Of a stretch of 43,501 bases of DNA, positions 39,442-43,501 are shown piece after piece. Location: the NCBI GenBank assembly GCA_017547285.1, contig JAFYQB010000002.1:1-43501 (forward strand). Reading direction: 5' to 3'. Below the pieces are notes generated by a model that was given only the letters and a program-made list of their open reading frames with translations, did not search any database and was not told where the DNA came from. Made by a program: the position numbers and the translations under genes. Each line of letters starts with the position of its first letter. Positions within the stretch are counted from its first letter, which is position 1. The DNA comes from Clostridia bacterium (lineage in GTDB: Bacteria > Bacillota > Clostridia > Christensenellales > Aristaeellaceae).

Positions 39442-41259
39442 CTTGGCGCGGAAGGCCATGCGGGCACGGAGCTCGTGATTCAGCTCGCGCTTGCGCATGC
39501 GCAGGGACTTGGGGGTGATTTCAAGGAGCTCGTCATCATCGATGAACTCCAGACATTCTTCCAGGGTGAGGGGCTTGATGGAAACCAGACGCAGGCTGTC
39601 CTCGGAAGCGGCAGCGTTGCGCATGTTGGTTACATGCTTCTGACGGCAGACGTTGACAACCAGATCATCCGGACGGGCATTCTGACCGCAGATCATGCCC
39701 TTGTACACAGGGGTCTGCGGCCCGATGAACAGGGTGCCGCGCTCCTGCGCATAGAACAGACCGTAGCTGTTGGCCTCGCCGTCTTCATGGCAGACAAGCG
39801 CGCCCACGGAACGATGGGGAATATCGCCCTTCACAGGCTCATAGCGCTCAAAAACGCTGCTCATGATGCCTTCGCCGCGGGTATCGGTCATGAATTCGGA
39901 GCGGTAGCCGAACAGGCCGCGGGAGGGTACCAGGAACTCAAGGCGCACACGGTCAAAGCCGCTCATGTTTTCCAGAATACCGCGGCGGCGGCCGATCTTT
40001 TCAATGACTGCGCCGGCGTAGGGCTGGGGCACGTCGGCCACCATGCGCTCCACGGGCTCGCATTTCACGCCGTCGATCTCTTTGTACAGCACCTGGGGCT
40101 TGGACACCTGGAACTCATAGCCCTGACGGCGCATGTTTTCAATCAGGATGGACAGGTGCAGCTCGCCGCGGCCGCGCACCTCAAAGGCGTCGGGGCTTTC
40201 GGTCTCGTTCACGCGGAGGGAAACGTCCGTCTGCAGTTCGCGCATCAGGCGGGCGCGCAGGTGACGGCTGGTCACAAAATCGCCCTCGCGGCCGGCAAAG
40301 GGGCTGTTGTTGACGGAGAAGGTCATGGTCACCGTGGGCTCGGTGATGGCCACAAAAGGCAGCGCCTCGGGACATTCAGGATGGCAGACGGTATCGCCGA
40401 TGCCGATATCCTCAATGCCGGAGATGGCCACGATGTCGCCCATGGACGCTTCCTTGGCAGGAACGCGCTTGAGGCCGTCAAAGGTATACAGAGCGGAAAG
40501 ACGCAGGGGCTGGCTGGTCTTTTCGGTATCGATGTTGGTGGTAACGACCTGCATGCCCTCGGTGAGGGTACCGCGGTTGATGCGGCCAATGCCGATGCGG
40601 CCCACGTACTCGTTGTAGTCGATGGTGGAGATCAGCACCTGAGCAGGGCCCTCCATTTCGCCTTCGGGAGCGGGCACGTGCTCGAGGATGACGTCGAAGA
40701 GGGGCTTCAGGTTCTCGGCAGGCTCGTTCAGATCCAGCGTGGCAATACCCTGACGGGCGCTGGCATACACGATGGGACGGTCCAGCGCGGTCTCGTCCGC
40801 GCCCAGTTCAATGAACAGATCCAGCACTTCGTCCACCACTTCATCGCAGCGGGCGTCGGGACGGTCCATCTTGTTGATGACCACGATCACGGGCAGCTTC
40901 AGATCCAGCGCCTTGCGCAGCACAAAGCGGGTCTGGGGCATGGGGCCTTCAAAGCTGTCCACCAGCAGCAGCACGCCGTCCACCATCTTGAGCACGCGCT
41001 CCACCTCGCCGCCGAAGTCAGCGTGGCCGGGGGTGTCAACGATGTTGATCTTGGTATCGCCGTAGAAGACAGCGGTGTTCTTGGCCAGAATGGTAATGCC
41101 GCGCTCACGCTCGATGTCGTTGGAGTCCATCACGCGGTCGGCCACCTGCTGGTTTTCGCGGAATACGCCGCCCTGCTTGAGCAGTTCGTCCACCAGTGTG
41201 GTCTTGCCGTGGTCAACGTGAGCAATAATGGCAATGTTGCGGATATCTTGACGCTGCAT
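39430..41259 (-). CDS. typA: Ribosome-associated GTPase BipA/TypA
   Basis: A 609-aa translational GTPase involved in 50S assembly and stress adaptation. G1 is AHVDHGKT (13-20), RGITILAKN is the switch I end, DTPGHADF is G3 and NKMDRPDA is G4. EF-G-like domains III and V and the BipA-specific C-terminal domain ([20 protein letters not shown]... to the end) are present. Length fits the family. Start ATG 41259 has AAGGAA about 11 bases upstream; the longer open frame to 41454 is produced by family B repeat B8, whose hairpin translates as LPLEGKLSPKVTDEV, and is rejected. The stop overlaps the start of element A5. Confidence 0.94.
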   Translation of the reverse strand: MQRQDIRNIAIIAHVDHGKTTLVDELLKQGGVFRENQQVADRVMDSNDIERERGITILAKNTAVFYGDTKINIVDTPGHADFGGEVERVLKMVDGVLLLVDSFEGPMPQTRFVLRKALDLKLPVIVVINKMDRPDARCDEVVDEVLDLFIELGADETALDRPIVYASARQGIATLDLNEPAENLKPLFDVILEHVPAPEGEMEGPAQVLISTIDYNEYVGRIGIGRINRGTLTEGMQVVTTNIDTEKTSQPLRLSALYTFDGLKRVPAKEASMGDIVAISGIEDIGIGDTVCHPECPEALPFVAITEPTVTMTFSVNNSPFAGREGDFVTSRHLRARLMRELQTDVSLRVNETESPDAFEVRGRGELHLSILIENMRRQGYEFQVSKPQVLYKEIDGVKCEPVERMVADVPQPYAGAVIEKIGRRRGILENMSGFDRVRLEFLVPSRGLFGYRSEFMTDTRGEGIMSSVFERYEPVKGDIPHRSVGALVCHEDGEANSYGLFYAQERGTLFIGPQTPVYKGMICGQNARPDDLVVNVCRQKHVTNMRNAAASEDSLRLVSIKPLTLEECLEFIDDDELLEITPKSLRMRKRELNHELRARMAFRAKQGQ

Positions 41260-41307
41260 AAAGAAAATTTCCTTCTTTCTTCTATCTGAAATGTTGGCGT
41301 GGTTTTC

Positions 41308-41353
41308 CACCTCATCAGTCACCTTCGGTGACAGCTTCCCCTCAAGGGGAAGC
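41308..41353 (+). repeat. Family B double-hairpin repeat, copy B8
   Basis: CACCTCATCA, GTCACC-TTC-GGTGAC, GCTTCCCC-TCAA-GGGGAAGC. It lies in the leader region before bipA, in the 41260-41682 stretch, which contains only repeats B8, C2 and A6. Confidence 0.8.
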
Positions 41354-41391
41354 CGGAGGAGGGGGCTGCGTGCCTGGCTAGCGCGTTCTAT

Positions 41392-41414
41392 GTAGGGGCG
41401 ACCATCGGTCGCCC
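41392..41414. repeat. Family C hairpin repeat, copy C2
   Basis: GTAGG flank and GGGCGACC-ATC-GGTCGCCC stem (41396-41414), the reverse-oriented counterpart of 13422-13446. Confidence 0.65.
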
Positions 41415-41510
41415 GCCATGCTGCGGGTTCAGCAAAGCAGCAACGGAGGCACACCTGCCAACGGAAGAATCAAACATTCAGTCATACTTCACTCATCTTC
41501 GATCCACTGC

Positions 41511-41684
41511 AGCAAGCGAGCCTGAGCACCCTCCGTGCTCAGGCGGTCTTCGCCGCAGCAACAAACACAAATCATCAACCCCTGAGGCCGCACAGCGGCC
41601 TCAGTATGGGGTCCAAGGGCTCAGCCCCTGGTGGGATTCCTAAGGGCGAAGCCCTTAGGCGGGTGCAGGGCAGCGCCCTGCATC
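41511..41684 (-). repeat. Family A structured 3'-UTR element, copy A6 (after prfC)
   Basis: Inner hairpin GCCTGAGCAC/GTGCTCAGGC (41520-41544, loop CCTCC), then GGTCTTCGCCGCA, CAAACACAAA, a CTGAGGCCGC/GCGGCCTCAG hairpin (41582-41603), a family D hairpin block (28-base inverted match of 41633-41660 to 13171-13198) and GCAGGGC/GCCCTGC (41665-41681) touching the prfC stop. The left outer arm is not preserved. Confidence 0.7.
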
Positions 41685-43299
41685 ACTCGTAAACGGTTCT
41701 GATCGCCGTCTCTGCCAGCTCGAGGCCCTTGTTGTTTTCCTCGGCCAGACGGATGGACCATTCGTTTTCAAAGAGCAGCACTTCGCGCTCTTCGCTGTCC
41801 CAGCCGCGGCCGGAGGTGGAGGTAAGCTTGAGCTCCTCCATGGGCTTGGGCGAGGAGGTGATCCAGCGCACATAGCGGAAGGGCAGGCGGTCCATGAGCA
41901 TGTTCACGCCGTACTCCGTTTTGAGGCGGTGCTCCAGAACTTCAAACTGCAGAACGCCGACCACGCCAACGATGAATTCCTCACGGCCGGTCTCGGTGCG
42001 GCGGAAGGTCTGAATGGCGCCTTCCTCGGCCAGCTGCATGATGCCCTTGAGGAACTGCTTGCGCTTCATGCTGTCCTCGGGGCGCACGCGGGCAAAGTGC
42101 TCGGGCGCGAAAACGGGGATGGAGGAGAAACGCAGCTTGGGGCCGCCGCTCAGAGCGTCGCCCAGGTGGAAGACGCCAGGATCGAACAGGCCGATGATAT
42201 CGCCCGCGTAGGCGCTTTCCACGGCTTCGCGCTCGTCCGCCATGAACTGCTGGGGCTGCTTGAGCTGAATCTGCTTGTCCGTGCCGGAGTGATAAACCGT
42301 CATGCCCTTCTTGAACTCGCCGCTCACGATGCGCACAAAAGCCAGACGGTCGCGGTGGGCGGGGTTCATGTTGGCCTGAATCTTGAAAATGAAACCGCTG
42401 AAATAGGGATTGGTGGGCTCGATCTCACCGATATCCGCCATGCGGGAAAGCGGCGGCGGAGTGATATTCAGGAACGCTTCGAGGAATGGTTCCACGCCGA
42501 AGTTGGTTACGGCGGACCCGAAGAACAGCGGGGTCAGGCGGCCTTCCAGCACGGCCTTCTTGTCGAAGGGATCGCCCGCTTCATCCAGCAGCTCGATCTC
42601 CTCGTTCAGACGGTCGATGTAGTGCTTCTCCAGCATGCCGGCGGCCTCGGGGCTGTTGGGATCCACCACCAGCGTATCCGCCTTGCTCATGCCGTGGTTG
42701 CCGCCGGAATAGAGCAGCACCTTGCCGATATCGCGCTGATACACGCCCTGGAAATCGCCGTCCACGCCAATGGGCCAGTTCATGGGGCAGGAGCGGATGC
42801 CCAGCACGTTTTCCAGCTCTTCCATCAGTTCAAAGGGATCCTTGGCCGCGCGGTCCATCTTGTTCACGAACGTGAAGATGGGAATATTGCGCATGCGGCA
42901 GACCTTGAACAGCTTGATGGTCTGAGCCTCCACACCCTTGGCCGCGTCGATGAGCATGACAGCAGCATCAGCGGCTACCAGCACGCGGTACGTATCCTCG
43001 GAGAAGTCCTGGTGGCCCGGGGTGTCCAGAATGTTGATGCGGCAGCCGTCATACTCAAACTGCATGGCAGAAGAGGTAACGGAAATACCGCGCTGCTTCT
43101 CAATTTCCATCCAGTCGGAAGTGGCATGGCGCTCGGCCTTGCGCGCCTTGACGCTGCCTGCCTGACGAATGGCACCGCCGTACAAAAGCAGCTTTTCGGT
43201 CATGGTGGTTTTACCAGCGTCGGGGTGGCTGATAATGGCAAACGTGCGGCGCTTTTCAATCTGCTCCAGCGCCTGGGCGCTTAACGTGGTCTCGCTCAT
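41683..43299 (-). CDS. prfC: Peptide chain release factor 3
   Basis: A 538-aa translational GTPase that recycles RF1/RF2 from the ribosome after termination. G1 is SHPDAGKTT (24-32), the RGISVTSSAM switch and DTPGHQDFSEDTYR G3 follow, and NKMDR is G4. GGAIRQAGSVKARKAERHATSDW is the RF3-specific segment that separates it from EF-G. Domains II and III are complete and the length is standard. AGGA lies about 12 bases upstream of ATG. It is a single gene with its own promoter; the family A element A6 forms its 3' UTR. Confidence 0.95.
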   Translation of the reverse strand: MSETTLSAQALEQIEKRRTFAIISHPDAGKTTMTEKLLLYGGAIRQAGSVKARKAERHATSDWMEIEKQRGISVTSSAMQFEYDGCRINILDTPGHQDFSEDTYRVLVAADAAVMLIDAAKGVEAQTIKLFKVCRMRNIPIFTFVNKMDRAAKDPFELMEELENVLGIRSCPMNWPIGVDGDFQGVYQRDIGKVLLYSGGNHGMSKADTLVVDPNSPEAAGMLEKHYIDRLNEEIELLDEAGDPFDKKAVLEGRLTPLFFGSAVTNFGVEPFLEAFLNITPPPLSRMADIGEIEPTNPYFSGFIFKIQANMNPAHRDRLAFVRIVSGEFKKGMTVYHSGTDKQIQLKQPQQFMADEREAVESAYAGDIIGLFDPGVFHLGDALSGGPKLRFSSIPVFAPEHFARVRPEDSMKRKQFLKGIMQLAEEGAIQTFRRTETGREEFIVGVVGVLQFEVLEHRLKTEYGVNMLMDRLPFRYVRWITSSPKPMEELKLTSTSGRGWDSEEREVLLFENEWSIRLAEENNKGLELAETAIRTVYE

Positions 43300-43353
43300 A
43301 AGGGAGGTTTCCTCGCTTCCTCAAATCGGGTTCATGACATAGTACAACATCTT

Positions 43354-43383
43354 ATTTTACTACGGATATGGGCTTTGCGTCAA
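43354..43383 (-). promoter_or_regulatory. Promoter of prfC
   Basis: Minus-strand TTGACG (43383-43378), 18-base spacer, TAAAAT (43359-43354), 54 bases before the start codon. Confidence 0.6.
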
Positions 43384-43429
43384 GGGGAATACGGGGGCGC
43401 TCCTGCGGCGGGCTGCTGTAAAGCAAAGC

Positions 43430-43456
43430 AAAAAGGATCCTGCATTTGCAGGATCC
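43430..43456 (-). terminator. Terminator of a gene beyond the right edge
   Basis: GGATCCTGC-ATTT-GCAGGATCC stem (43435-43456) with an A-run at 43430-43434, read as a T-run on the minus strand. It would end a minus-strand transcript entering from outside the window. Bases 43470-43501 include GTCGAAAAAG, similar to the reverse complement of the glmM trailer near 20055. Confidence 0.7.
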
Positions 43457-43501
43457 CCGGCTTGCTGAAAAACCATGCGGAAGGCGTCGAAAAAGATCGC
43501 T

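Noticed and set aside
41260..41454. N-terminal extension of typA
   Set aside because: It is open only because it crosses repeats B8 and C2. The real start with the G domain is at 41259.

Overview
The window reads as chromosome of a fibre-degrading Bacillota, most likely an uncultured gut or rumen member of class Clostridia. The signs are consensus sigma-A promoters, strong AGGAGG ribosome binding sites, TTG starts, Gram-positive LplA/LplB/LplC-type sugar ABC components, feoA/feoB with the small Cys-rich Feo protein, Pro/Thr-rich linkers in surface proteins, many intergenic hairpin repeats, and G+C that by eye is in the upper 50s percent. No rRNA, tRNA, insertion sequence, prophage or CRISPR array was found. 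Nearly all genes lie on the minus strand; only 8482-9471 and 26195-30984 are on the plus strand.

Layout. (1) 223-5589: a four-gene minus-strand operon from a consensus promoter, MBOAT O-acyltransferase, DHHW/AlgX-like acetylation partner, membrane-anchored RCC1-repeat protein, NadR-like NMN adenylyltransferase/ribosylnicotinamide kinase. (2) 5965-9471: FucO-type lactaldehyde reductase, an Fe-S aldo/keto reductase, and a divergent unknown helical protein. (3) 9528-19570: a polysaccharide utilisation locus with two sugar permeases and a binding protein, then GH2, GH31, GH43 and an SGNH esterase. The enzyme set fits stripping side chains from xyloglucan-type oligosaccharides. The operon starts at a TTGACC/TATAGT promoter with three palindromes in the leader, one a LacI-family-type operator. 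(4) 20121-26011: glmM, a frameshifted sugar isomerase/epimerase, a secreted CotH-kinase protein with lamin-tail domains, and an E2-like acyltransferase homologue lacking its catalytic His. (5) 26195-30984 (+): a homocysteine methyltransferase-like protein, a GH78 alpha-L-rhamnosidase and a GH13 oligo-1,6-glucosidase. (6) 31055-33526: feoA, feoB and a Cys-rich Feo protein behind a DtxR-like iron box. (7) 33670-43299: NAD synthetase with a degraded glutaminase triad, an operon of secreted protein, GntR regulator and NYN/LOTUS RNase-like protein, BipA and RF3.

The local catabolic theme is plant cell-wall sugar use. The transporter lacks its own ATPase, so a shared one encoded elsewhere is inferred. 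Rhamnose released by the GH78 enzyme, or fucose, would yield lactaldehyde, the substrate of FucO. Two NAD genes (nadR, nadE) lie in separate places.

The most unusual layer is non-coding. Every intergenic stretch over about 300 bp is built from hairpin repeats. One family (A) sits immediately after the stop codon of nadR, fucO, the GH2 gene, bipA and prfC, always in the same orientation relative to transcription, and its stems differ between copies by compensatory changes. It behaves like a mobile or recurrent 3'-UTR/terminator cassette. A second family (B, double hairpin, eight copies) occurs in both orientations. A separate hairpin-dense trailer follows glmM.
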